64,000 nucleotides of DNA from positions 1-64,000 of the forward strand of contig NZ_JAASRU010000014.1 of assembly GCF_011761495.1 (NCBI RefSeq), given 5' to 3'. Positions 50,781 to 59,130 of the stretch are shown in pieces (position 1 is the stretch's first letter; the number at the start of each line of letters is the position of its first letter). Below the pieces are notes generated by a model, which made no database searches, was not told the DNA's origin, and was given only the letters and a program-made list of their open reading frames with translations. A program made the translations under genes and the position numbers. Source of the stretch: Alkalibacillus almallahensis (GTDB taxonomy: Bacteria; Bacillota; Bacilli; Bacillales; Alkalibacillaceae).

Positions 50781-52268
50781 TTAAAGCAGTTTGCGTTTGG
50801 GTTTTTGCCTAGTTGGATCCGTTGTGTGTAAGATACTTGGTCTTAAATCATTGTATGGAATAGGTGAACGGAACAGCGTTAATAAAAACGCGCGACCATC
50901 AAACGGGATAAATGGCCATAAAAATGGAACATCAAGCGTTTTGGTTTTTATTAACAAGAGAATCCACAACGTTATAATTATGATAAAACCTGTCGAGCCA
51001 AAAGCAGCAGCCCCTGTTAGAAACAGTAACCTAAAAATTCGATTAGCAAGACCCATTTCATAACTTGGTGTCGCGTAACTCCCGATGACTGCAGCAGCAA
51101 TATATAGAATCACTTCATGTGTGAACAGACCGACTTCTACTGCGATCTCCCCAATAAGAATAGCTGAAACAAGTCCGAGTGCAGTTGCCAGAGCACTTGG
51201 TGTATGAATCGCTGCCATCCTTAATATCTCGACCCCAACTTCAGCCAGTAAGAACTGAATATAAATAGGAATTTGTCCAGGTTGTTCAATGCCAATGAAT
51301 TGAAAACTTTCGCCTCCTAATTGTTGATCTGTTGCGAGTAAATACCACATAGGTAATAGAAAGAGTGCTATGAGAATGGCCGCAAATCGAATCCAACGTA
51401 AGAACATCCCGACAACAGGTGCTTGCCGATATTCCTCAGCATGTTGCAAATGATGCCAAAAAGTCGTTGGACAGATCATGACACTCGGTGACCCATCGAC
51501 AATGATTAAGACATGCCCTTCCAATAAATGAACGCTTGCTGTGTCACTACGTTCGGTATAACGGACGAGTGGATAAGGATTTAGTCGCTTACCAAATATA
51601 TATTCTTCAAGTGTTTTCTCTCCCATGGATAAACCGTCGACTTCAATGGTTTCAATGGATTGGGTAAGTTTGTCTACTATATCCTGATCCGCAATACTAT
51701 CGATATAAGCAATGGCAACATCCTTCTTCGACCGTGTACCCACTTGCATATATTTCATATTAAGGGAACGATCGCGAATATGACGACGTATAAGACCAGC
51801 ATTGAAGACAATGGTTTCGACAAAACCATCGCGTGGACCACGTACAACTCTCTCTAGGTCAGGTTCTTGAGGTGAACGTATGGAATATTCTCGTGTATCG
51901 ACTAAAATGGCTTCATCACAATCTTCAATAATGAAAGCAGCCTGACCTGACAGAACTTGAGTGATGACCGTTTCGAGATCATCTGTTGTTTCAATTTCTT
52001 GGTGCGGAATAATGGACTGAGTTAACGTATCAATTGGGTCTTTTTCCAAATCAGATGTTTCCACATTATTTAAACTTTTAATCGTTTCAACTAAAGAATA
52101 ATTATTAGCAAAGCCGTCTACATAGAATAGAGCCATTTTTCGTTCGGCGTGGACGAGTTGATGATGAATAACATCAAAATTGTCATCAACACGTAACTGT
52201 TCAGTTAAAAATTGAACGTTTTTCTTAAAATCTTTATAGACGGGATTGGATTTGTCCTGTGTTCCCAT
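50781..52268 (-). CDS. GerA-type spore germination protein (SpoVAF-like)
   Basis: A 495-residue membrane protein. The N-terminal soluble domain (about 1-270) contains ERVVRGPRDGFVETIVFNAG, the GerA family motif, and the C-terminal half has about five helices with VGVEILRMAAIHTPSALATA and SYATPSYEMGLANR. The tail FRSPIPYNDLRPSIL resembles SpoVAF, which forms an ion channel with FigP in the spore inner membrane. It is a single gene here and no gerB, gerC or spoVA gene lies near. It is the clearest evidence that the organism makes spores. Confidence 0.85.
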   Translation of the reverse strand: MGTQDKSNPVYKDFKKNVQFLTEQLRVDDNFDVIHHQLVHAERKMALFYVDGFANNYSLVETIKSLNNVETSDLEKDPIDTLTQSIIPHQEIETTDDLETVITQVLSGQAAFIIEDCDEAILVDTREYSIRSPQEPDLERVVRGPRDGFVETIVFNAGLIRRHIRDRSLNMKYMQVGTRSKKDVAIAYIDSIADQDIVDKLTQSIETIEVDGLSMGEKTLEEYIFGKRLNPYPLVRYTERSDTASVHLLEGHVLIIVDGSPSVMICPTTFWHHLQHAEEYRQAPVVGMFLRWIRFAAILIALFLLPMWYLLATDQQLGGESFQFIGIEQPGQIPIYIQFLLAEVGVEILRMAAIHTPSALATALGLVSAILIGEIAVEVGLFTHEVILYIAAAVIGSYATPSYEMGLANRIFRLLFLTGAAAFGSTGFIIIITLWILLLIKTKTLDVPFLWPFIPFDGRAFLLTLFRSPIPYNDLRPSILHTTDPTRQKPKRKLL

Positions 52269-52354
52269 GTGTTCACCTTCTTCATAAATGCTTAATGTTA
52301 GTATGAAGAGGGTATGAAAAACTTATACGTGATGGTGTAAAGAGAGGGGTTTGT

Positions 52355-52864
52355 ATGAAGTCTATATTTCGAATAGGAATTGTTTTATTTTACCTACCTG
52401 CCATATTCGGATTTGGTGAAGCGGGGAGGACGGGGTCAAATCACGAGCTACTCGTATACAGTTTATTGTTCGGTTTATGTTTAATTCAAGTTGGACTAGT
52501 AGGCTATTGGCGTTATGAATCGTCTAAAATATGGCGTGTTAGTTTGTTTATTTTATGGATCGGGATTCCGTTTCTTATGATTAGCCAGTTCGTCTCGTTG
52601 TTGGATTTAGCTCATGAGGTTGAGCAAAACGTGTTGTCTCAACATGGAATATTATTACCCATTGGCATATTGTCATTAGGATTTCCAGTCGGATTGATGT
52701 TATGGGGCTATGCTATTAATCGAGATCTAACACCATTAGGATTAGGTTTATCAATATCGGCTTTAATCATGGCAACAGGCTTACTGTTAACGCCGATGAT
52801 CCACCACATTGGCATCATACTCGTTTCAATTTGCTTATATGGATTATCGAATAGGATGTTTTAG
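52355..52864 (+). CDS. Multi-pass membrane protein, unknown
   Basis: A 169-residue protein with about five hydrophobic helices (roughly residues 5-22, 32-50, 60-80, 96-120 and 125-165) and small charged loops. I recognise no family motif. AGAGAGGGG precedes the ATG. It is divergent from the germination gene by 86 nt and repeat copy 7 follows its stop. Confidence 0.5.
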   Translation: MKSIFRIGIVLFYLPAIFGFGEAGRTGSNHELLVYSLLFGLCLIQVGLVGYWRYESSKIWRVSLFILWIGIPFLMISQFVSLLDLAHEVEQNVLSQHGILLPIGILSLGFPVGLMLWGYAINRDLTPLGLGLSISALIMATGLLLTPMIHHIGIILVSICLYGLSNRMF

Positions 52865-52910
52865 TAAAAAATTTTTTAAGTTAAGTGTTGATTTTAATTA
52901 ATTTATGACT

Positions 52911-53062
52911 CAGTTGTTGAATTGCGAGGAGAGAAGGTGGCGACTCCTGCGGGAATAGCACGAGTCTCGAGACCCCGCAGGCCACGCATTTGGGCCGAGG
53001 AGGCTCGAGCCGTGCCCGCGGAAAGCGTCCACCGAGAGCGGATCGCAATTCAACAACGGAAT
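52911..53062 (+). repeat. Dispersed GC-rich palindrome, copy 7
   Basis: Starts CAGTTGTTGAATTGCGAGG and ends GATCGCAATTCAACAACGG, so the ends are near-perfect inverted copies. The core AGCACGAGTCTCGAGACCC and GGCTCGAGCCGTGCC is intact with no insertion. It is the cleanest and shortest full copy in the window. Confidence 0.92.
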
Positions 53063-53079
53063 TTAACAGCCCCACATAA

Positions 53080-53109
53080 AAAATCTCCCGGGAAGTTCCC
53101 GAGAGATTG
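53080..53109 (-). terminator. Terminator of the Met-rich lipoprotein gene
   Basis: AATCTCCCGGGA pairs with TCCCGAGAGATT (one wobble) around 3 nt; on the minus strand TTTTTT follows. Confidence 0.8.
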
Positions 53110-53117
53110 TGGATTTA

Positions 53118-54095
53118 TTAGTTTGTGCCACCCATATCTTGCATCATCATATCATTCATCATCTGATTTAATTCTTCAAAACTAATCGTTTCTTCATTTT
53201 CCGGATCGATACTAAATTCAACATCTCCATTACGGTTGCTGTAAGTCGTTTGTACATTCGTGTAAAACTGCATCGATTCATCTGATTCTGGATCTTCAAA
53301 TAACAGATCAGCTTCAAGAGTATTTTCTTGGACTTGGTCATCTTCAATCACCATTGACATATCAAATTGTTCAACGGTTAAAACCTCATCCATTTCTTTC
53401 ATCATCGTATCGAAATCTTGATTAAATGTATCTACCTCTTCTTGAGTGAACATTTCATCAAACTCTTCCATGAAGGCCTCCATTAAGTAACGGAAATCTT
53501 CTTTTGTAATTGAGACAGAATAACGATTTTCTTCTTGTGTGAAGTCACCTTCATCTTTTTGTTCAATGAAATCTTTAAAAATCGCCTGACTGCGTTCTTG
53601 CATTTCTTCTTGCTCCATCTCAGGCATATCTTCACCTTCGACACCTTGCATATTCTGTAAATCCATTTTAACAAGCTTTCCTTTAGCTTCTTCAGGAATT
53701 GGGAACATCATCCCTAAATTATCAGCTAGGCTATCTGTTCTCATATACATAACCTGGTTTTCTAGGTCTTGTAAGAATGGAAGTTTAACATCAAGAGATA
53801 ATGGCGGAATCGAACCGCTAATATCCATAACTACTTCTTGCATTTGTGCTTCTTGATCATATGCTTGATCAACTTGTAGTTCAAAGTCATTTAACATACT
53901 CGTAACTTGGTCAAACATTGGATCATTCATATTGCCACTTAATTCAAAGTCCACTGTTGATGACGATTCATAACTTTCAGCGTTCATCATGTTATCGAAT
54001 GCGTCAGCGACAACTTCCTTATTGCTACGTTCATCACCACATGCTGCTAACACAACAAATAATACTAACACAGCTGTGAGTAATACTTTTTTCAT
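53118..54095 (-). CDS. DUF6612-like lipoprotein, methionine- and acid-rich
   Basis: A 325-residue lipoprotein with lipobox VLAAC (Cys19). The mature part is a beta-sandwich-like LolA/LppX type domain (alternating strands such as SSTVDFELSGNM, MQEVVMDISGSI and YSVSITKEDFRYLME), with many Glu, Asp and Met. The C-terminus is Met-rich (NQMMNDMMMQDMGG). Such proteins are thought to bind lipids or cell-wall material outside the membrane. The family call is by layout rather than by a signature. Confidence 0.65.
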   Translation of the reverse strand: MKKVLLTAVLVLFVVLAACGDERSNKEVVADAFDNMMNAESYESSSTVDFELSGNMNDPMFDQVTSMLNDFELQVDQAYDQEAQMQEVVMDISGSIPPLSLDVKLPFLQDLENQVMYMRTDSLADNLGMMFPIPEEAKGKLVKMDLQNMQGVEGEDMPEMEQEEMQERSQAIFKDFIEQKDEGDFTQEENRYSVSITKEDFRYLMEAFMEEFDEMFTQEEVDTFNQDFDTMMKEMDEVLTVEQFDMSMVIEDDQVQENTLEADLLFEDPESDESMQFYTNVQTTYSNRNGDVEFSIDPENEETISFEELNQMMNDMMMQDMGGTN

Positions 54096-54202
54096 TTTGT
54101 TACCCCTCTCCTAAATAATGACAACTTAATCATACCACATTTTCAGCTCATAAAGTGTTGAAAACAGTAAATTCTTTTTATAAAAATTTTAACAGTATTT
54201 TG

Positions 54203-55096
54203 CTATACGGTGGAGCTAGTGATGAACGTTAATTTCTTTTTGCCTGCTGTAATATGTGCTGGGGTTTGGATATAATTTTCGCCATCTGTATCGACTTCTA
54301 ATGTTTGATCGGATCGAATGACAATGTCTTTTGCTTGAAAGTGACGAATTTGATTAAGTGGTTTCGTACGACTGAACACATTTTTAAGTGACAGCCATTC
54401 TTTAATGGTGTTCATGTTGGATTCTTCAACAATGACAATATCTAAGCGTTCATCGCTAATGTCTATGGTTTCAATCGGGAAATGATGTGTTCCAATGAAA
54501 AATCCATTCATCACAAGTAACATCGCTGCATCGATTTCATAGTCTTCACCGTCAGCTGTGACATAAAATCGTTTCGTATCGCCTGCTTGAAAGGACTGAA
54601 TCGCACTAATGAAATAACTTAAGGTCCCGAATGATTCCTTCAACTCTTGGTCAATACCTTCAGAGGCATCAGTAATCAGACCCATCCCAGCAAAGTTTGT
54701 GTAATAGTGATTGTTAATTTGAGTAATATCGACTTCTTTTGTCTCATTCTGATTAATGACAGGTCCAAATTTTTTGAGGTTCTGGGGTAGTCCAATTGTC
54801 CGTGAAAAATCGTTACATGTACCTCCAGGTAGTAACAAAATAGGTGGCACGTCATTTAGTTCGGCAAGTTCGTTAACGGCTGTATGTAGAGTGCCATCGC
54901 CTCCGTACAGGATTAATAAATCATACTGGGAAACCGTATGGCAGCGATTTTTTAATTCTTGCTCTGATTCTGTTTGAACAAGATCGATATCTTTAATTTG
55001 TGTTGCTAATATTGGCATGATTTGTTTTAACATGGTTTCTTTTTCTTGAGCATTTTTATTGCCATTAAATAAAAATATAGCGTGACGGTAGTGCAT
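54203..55096 (-). CDS. Diacylglycerol kinase-like lipid kinase (YegS/BmrU type)
   Basis: A 297-residue lipid kinase. The ATP loop is LILYGGDGTLHTAVNEL (about residue 62), the substrate region LLPGGTCNDFSRTIGLP, and the C-terminal DAMLLVMNGFFIGTHH and LDIVIVEESN motifs are normal. It phosphorylates diacylglycerol or a related lipid at the membrane. The ribosome site is AGAGGTG before the ATG. It is divergent from the ABC exporter genes. The length is typical. Confidence 0.88.
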   Translation of the reverse strand: MHYRHAIFLFNGNKNAQEKETMLKQIMPILATQIKDIDLVQTESEQELKNRCHTVSQYDLLILYGGDGTLHTAVNELAELNDVPPILLLPGGTCNDFSRTIGLPQNLKKFGPVINQNETKEVDITQINNHYYTNFAGMGLITDASEGIDQELKESFGTLSYFISAIQSFQAGDTKRFYVTADGEDYEIDAAMLLVMNGFFIGTHHFPIETIDISDERLDIVIVEESNMNTIKEWLSLKNVFSRTKPLNQIRHFQAKDIVIRSDQTLEVDTDGENYIQTPAHITAGKKKLTFITSSTV

Positions 55097-55296
55097 GTAA
55101 TCACCTCTGTGTAGTATGAATTCCCCTTTTGATAAATTTGAAACGGATTAAAAACCGGATGTCGTCATAGGAAAATTCATCTATTCGTTCATTTCACTAT
55201 AAACTGTATATAAGGATTATTATAGTTTTTTGAATATAATCTCTCAAATTATTTAATAAAACACTTAATTCAAGCCTATTATACGTTAGAATGGGT

Positions 55297-55317
55297 ATAT
55301 CATTAGTGTAATGGTAT
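55297..55317 (+). promoter_or_regulatory. Operator-like palindrome before the ABC exporter
   Basis: ATATCATTA, GTG and TAATGGTAT form a 21-bp palindrome with one mismatch, 40 nt before the start codon. No regulator gene lies next to it, so the binder is unknown. Confidence 0.4.
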
Positions 55318-55357
55318 TGCACAATCGTTTGGTTAAAGCGAGAAGGGAGAGAGCGTT

Positions 55358-56248
55358 GTGTCAGTATTGCAAACAAAAGGATTAACGAAACAATTCGGTC
55401 AAGTTAAAGTTTTAACTGGGGTCGATTTGGATGTTGGTAAAGGAGAAATCTTTGGGTTTATTGGTCCTAATGGTGCTGGGAAGTCGACAACGATTCGAAT
55501 TTTATTAGGTATTTTGAAAGCAACAGCTGGGGAAGCGACTATTTTTGGTCAGGATGTTTGGCATGATGCTGTTAAAATTCATAAACGCATAGCGTATGTA
55601 CCAGGTGATGTTAATTTATGGCCTAATCTAACAGGTGGTCAAGTGATTGATTACTTAGTTCATTTGCGAGGTCAAGAGGTGAATCAGGAACGGAAACAAC
55701 GCTTGATTGAACGTTTTCAGTTGGATCCGACAAAAAAATGCCGTACCTATTCGAAAGGGAATCGTCAAAAAGTAGCTTTAGTGGCAGCGTTTGCAGCGGA
55801 TTGTGATTTATATATTTTAGATGAACCGACCTCAGGGCTCGATCCCCTTATGGAACGGAAATTTCAGGAACTGATTTTAGAGGCAAAAGCAGAAGGAAAA
55901 AGTGTACTACTGTCGAGTCATATATTATCTGAAGTCGAGAAGTTATGTGACCGTATTGCGATTATTCGTGATGGTGAAGTGATTGAAACCGGGACGATGT
56001 CAGACTTGCGCCATTTAACACGAACGCATTTATATGTCGAAACAGAAAAAACGTTGGCCTTACCAGATCAAGGGATTCACGAATGGAAAGAAACGGACTG
56101 GGGTTACCAATTTCAAGTTGACCGGGAAGTATTAGATGATGTGATGCAAGCCATTGCACAAGCTGGAGTGACGAAAATTGAAAGCGCCCCACCGACTTTA
56201 GAGGACTTATTCATGCGTCATTATGATGTTGGAGAGGGTGACGTCTAA
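55358..56248 (+). CDS. ABC exporter ATPase subunit
   Basis: A 296-residue ABC-2 type ATPase starting at GTG 55358 with AGGGAGAG before it. Walker A is GPNGAGKST, the signature TYSKGNRQKVALVAAF (an atypical SKGN), Walker B DLYILDEPTSGLDP and the H-loop SSHILSE. The C-terminal domain (220-296) fits the MDR or antibiotic exporter type. It overlaps the permease start by one base and both work as a pair. Confidence 0.9.
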   Translation: MSVLQTKGLTKQFGQVKVLTGVDLDVGKGEIFGFIGPNGAGKSTTIRILLGILKATAGEATIFGQDVWHDAVKIHKRIAYVPGDVNLWPNLTGGQVIDYLVHLRGQEVNQERKQRLIERFQLDPTKKCRTYSKGNRQKVALVAAFAADCDLYILDEPTSGLDPLMERKFQELILEAKAEGKSVLLSSHILSEVEKLCDRIAIIRDGEVIETGTMSDLRHLTRTHLYVETEKTLALPDQGIHEWKETDWGYQFQVDREVLDDVMQAIAQAGVTKIESAPPTLEDLFMRHYDVGEGDV

Positions 56249-57849
56249 TGCGAGCTTGGTTTAGTAAAACGGGGTCTATTCTGTTATGGCAATTGAAACA
56301 AGATCGATTGAGATTAGTCATATGGCTGGTTTCTATTATAGCTGTCACTGTTTTAACAGCCATCTTATTTGAAGGATTATATCCAGATGAAGGAGATCGT
56401 CAACGACTGGCGCAATCTGTCTTAAATCCAGCGATTACGATGTTGTTAGGACCAGCTTATGGTGTCGAACAGTATGATATTGGCGCGATTATAGCACATC
56501 AAATGTACTTATTCACAGCGTTAGCAACTGCAATTTTTAGTATTTTAACAGTATCGAAACATACGCGTGAAGAGGAATCACTTGGTCGCATGGAAATCAT
56601 CCGTTCACTTCCAACAGGACGTTTGGCTCCATTAGCTGCGATTATGATTCACCATACGCTGTCATTTGTCGTATTGGCCTCTGGTGTAGGGGCTGGATTG
56701 TACTTATTATCGGTTGCCTCGATTTCGTTTGAAGGTGCTTTGTTATATGGCGTAGGAATAAGTGCTGTTGGTCTGTTTTTCGCTGCTGTTACAGCCGTTT
56801 GTGCACAATTAGCAGAGTCATCTAGAGGCACGATTAGCTTAGCGTTTTTTGTGTTGATTGTATCGTATGCGATTCGGGGGCTCGGCGACGTATCGTATGA
56901 CGGATTATCTTGGTGGTCACCGCTTGGATGGATGCTTGAGACGCGTGTGATGGTGGATAACCATTGGTGGCCAGTCGCGCTGTTATTGGTAGCGGCATTA
57001 TTATTAACGGGTCTAGCGCTTTATTTGAATGCAAAACGTGATTTAGGAGCAGGATTATTACCAGCCCGTCAAGGTCCACGAAATGCTTCGAAATGGTTAC
57101 AGACTCAAGTTGGTTTTACAGTGACGATGCAACGAGTCTCGATTATTGCTTGGGTCGTCGGTATGCTGATTTTCGGAGCTACGTATGGTTCCGTGTTAGG
57201 GGAAACTGGGACATATGTAGCAGAAATTGAAATTATGAAAGAGATGCTGAATATTGACCAATTAACAGGTCGAGCCTTAATTGAAGAATTCGTTTCGATG
57301 TTAGCTGTTATCATTACGATTTTTGCGACGGTTCCGGTTGTTTTATCGATGTATCGATTGGCGAAGGAAGAAAAATTAAATCGATTGGAATCTGTTGTTG
57401 CCACAGCCACATCAAAACAGTCACTTCTCGGTGTACATTTAGTGATCGGTTTATTGTTTAGCTTGATCGTTGTCAGTGCCGCTGGTATTGGTATGGGACT
57501 GATGGGTCAGAGATCAGTTGATGGATTGCAGTTTATGACAGTTTTTGAAACGATGATGGCGTACTTACCTGCAGTTTGGATCATGTTAAGCTTGGCAGCG
57601 TTATGTGTTGGTATTGGAAGATGGCTGTGGATCACTTGGGCCTATTTAGGTTATTCCTTTGTTGTCGTGTATTTGGGTGGTGCTTTAGAATTCCCTGAAT
57701 GGATGAATAAACTATCCCCTTTTGAATGGGTGCCAAGTTTACCTGTAGATGATTTTAAGCTGATTAATGTTTTAGTATTAACAGCTATAGCCGTTATCAT
57801 CAGTCTGCTCGCACTCGTAAGTTATCGCAGGCGAGATTTAGCCGGATAA
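56248..57849 (+). CDS. ABC exporter permease, 12-helix type
   Basis: A 533-residue permease with about twelve helices, a duplicated six-helix ABC-2 layout. It contains MYLFTALATAIFSILTVSKH and TREEESLGRMEIIRSLP in the first half and MYRLAKEEKLNRLESVVATA in the second, the typical coupling loops of this drug/antibiotic export family. The function is probably efflux of hydrophobic compounds. It is translationally coupled to the ATPase. Confidence 0.88.
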   Translation: MRAWFSKTGSILLWQLKQDRLRLVIWLVSIIAVTVLTAILFEGLYPDEGDRQRLAQSVLNPAITMLLGPAYGVEQYDIGAIIAHQMYLFTALATAIFSILTVSKHTREEESLGRMEIIRSLPTGRLAPLAAIMIHHTLSFVVLASGVGAGLYLLSVASISFEGALLYGVGISAVGLFFAAVTAVCAQLAESSRGTISLAFFVLIVSYAIRGLGDVSYDGLSWWSPLGWMLETRVMVDNHWWPVALLLVAALLLTGLALYLNAKRDLGAGLLPARQGPRNASKWLQTQVGFTVTMQRVSIIAWVVGMLIFGATYGSVLGETGTYVAEIEIMKEMLNIDQLTGRALIEEFVSMLAVIITIFATVPVVLSMYRLAKEEKLNRLESVVATATSKQSLLGVHLVIGLLFSLIVVSAAGIGMGLMGQRSVDGLQFMTVFETMMAYLPAVWIMLSLAALCVGIGRWLWITWAYLGYSFVVVYLGGALEFPEWMNKLSPFEWVPSLPVDDFKLINVLVLTAIAVIISLLALVSYRRRDLAG

Positions 57850-57858
57850 GATGTATAA

Positions 57859-57899
57859 ATCACTCCTTTTGATACATGATAAACGTTAGAAGGAGTGAT
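57859..57899 (+). promoter_or_regulatory. Hairpin sequestering the ribosome site of the CBS gene
   Basis: ATCACTCCTT (57859-57868) pairs perfectly with AAGGAGTGAT (57890-57899), which holds the ribosome site of the next gene. The loop has 21 nt and no T-run follows. Translational control is inferred. Confidence 0.5.
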
Positions 57900-57905
57900 G
57901 ACATT

Positions 57906-58502
57906 ATGGAGAATACGATTAAAAATTTAATGAGTTCCAACATCGTATCGGTTACATCTGATCAGACAGTACAGGAAGCGGCGTCATTAATGGAACAGAA
58001 TGATATTGGTGCCATTCCAGTTATTGAAAATGGTCAGCTAAGAGGGATTGTGACAGATCGTGATATTACACTTCGAGCAACGGCCAAGAATCAACAAGGG
58101 AATTGCCCGATTGGTCAGTGTATGAGTGATCAAATTGTATCAGCTGACGCAAGCATGGATGTTCATGAAGCAGCGCAAATGATGGCCCAAAATCAAATCC
58201 GTCGTTTGCCTGTCACTGAAAATGGTCAATCTGTGGGAATGCTGTCGATTGGTGATCTCGCCCAACAAAACATATATCAAAATGAAGCGGGAGATGCATT
58301 GTCGAACATCTCAATTCCGAAAGCGAACCAAGCAAATGCCCAGGCTCAAGGTCAAGCCCAGGCACAGCAGATGCAGCAAGGGCAACAAGCTCAACAAGCC
58401 CAATCGCAACAGGCACAGCAAGCACAACAGGCTCAACAAGGACAAATGAACCAACAAAATCAATCAATGAATAACTCACAAAAGAATCCAGGCATGCAAT
58501 AA
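57906..58502 (+). CDS. CBS-domain protein with Gln/Ala-rich tail
   Basis: The protein has 198 residues from ATG 57906. Residues 1-125 form a CBS pair (MSSNIVSVTSDQTVQEAASL and CMSDQIVSADASMDVHEAAQ, each followed by the DRDITLR/IGDLAQ strand), like Bacillus YhcV. Residues 135-198 are almost only Gln, Ala, Asn, Ser and Gly (QAQGQAQAQQMQQGQQAQQA), likely disordered. CBS pairs bind AMP, ATP or similar adenosyl ligands. The tail is unusual for the family, which typically stops after the CBS pair. Confidence 0.82.
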   Translation: MENTIKNLMSSNIVSVTSDQTVQEAASLMEQNDIGAIPVIENGQLRGIVTDRDITLRATAKNQQGNCPIGQCMSDQIVSADASMDVHEAAQMMAQNQIRRLPVTENGQSVGMLSIGDLAQQNIYQNEAGDALSNISIPKANQANAQAQGQAQAQQMQQGQQAQQAQSQQAQQAQQAQQGQMNQQNQSMNNSQKNPGMQ

Positions 58503-58507
58503 GAAAG

Positions 58508-58540
58508 AAGGCGATCCCACGAGTGGGTCGCCTTTTTATT
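58508..58540 (+). terminator. Terminator after the CBS gene
   Basis: AAGGCGATCCCAC pairs with GTGGGTCGCCTT (one wobble or bulge) around a short loop and ends in TTTTT. Confidence 0.85.
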
Positions 58541-59006
58541 AGTTATGGTCGCTATGATCTTCCTCGTTACTTTCTTCATTAGACTGATCTTCATCTAACT
58601 CTGCCTCACCAACAGCAAGAGCTTGCTGAGGCATCGTATGTTGATCAACTGCAGTAACATGAGCAATCATATGATAGACCGAGTCTTCTTCGAATGTATA
58701 AGTTGCCTCGTAGACACCTTTTTCAGTGAAAGACCCCTTAATCATGTCGCTTTCTTCTTTCGATCCTTCTTGCCAAACTTCAAACTCAACCTCGTCAGCT
58801 TCATTAATATTGTTACCATCATGAGTGACGTGAGCTGATAAAGTGACATCACCTTTCGAAAGGTTTTGTTCAGTTAAGATTTCAACTTCTAGTGGTGCTA
58901 ATGAATCGGGTTCAGATGATTCCTCTGTTTCCTCATTACCACACGCTGATAATATGATTAAAATGATAGCCATTAGACTAATAAGCCGTTTTGCCAATCG
59001 GAACAC
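58539..59006 (-). CDS. FixH/YtkA-like lipoprotein
   Basis: A 155-residue lipoprotein with a lipobox ILSAC (Cys22). The mature fold is the FixH/YtkA beta-sandwich: LEVEILTEQNLSKGDVTLSA, ADEVEFEVWQEG and GVYEATYTFEEDSVYHMIAH. The C-terminal end is acidic and His-containing (EEDHSDHN), which might bind a metal. It may help in copper or cell-surface homeostasis. The ribosome site is AGGAG before the ATG. Confidence 0.75.
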   Translation of the reverse strand: MFRLAKRLISLMAIILIILSACGNEETEESSEPDSLAPLEVEILTEQNLSKGDVTLSAHVTHDGNNINEADEVEFEVWQEGSKEESDMIKGSFTEKGVYEATYTFEEDSVYHMIAHVTAVDQHTMPQQALAVGEAELDEDQSNEESNEEDHSDHN

Positions 59007-59130
59007 TCCTATAAATTAGTGAATTTTTCATATGGTTAATGTATCATGATTAATAAGTTGAATGAACAAATGTCTGTGAACTTTTTGCGGAAATTAAATG
59101 ACGAAATACTGACACAAATGAGGTGACAAA

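Noticed and set aside
15744-53062. Dispersed palindromes as a CRISPR array or insertion sequences
   Set aside because: The copies are kilobases apart with no spacers, and there is no cas or transposase gene near any of them.
58213-58479. Antisense frame opposite the Gln/Ala-rich tail (Leu/Val-rich product)
   Set aside because: It is the complement of CAA/CAG and GCN codons; there is no ribosome site and the sense frame has a CBS domain.
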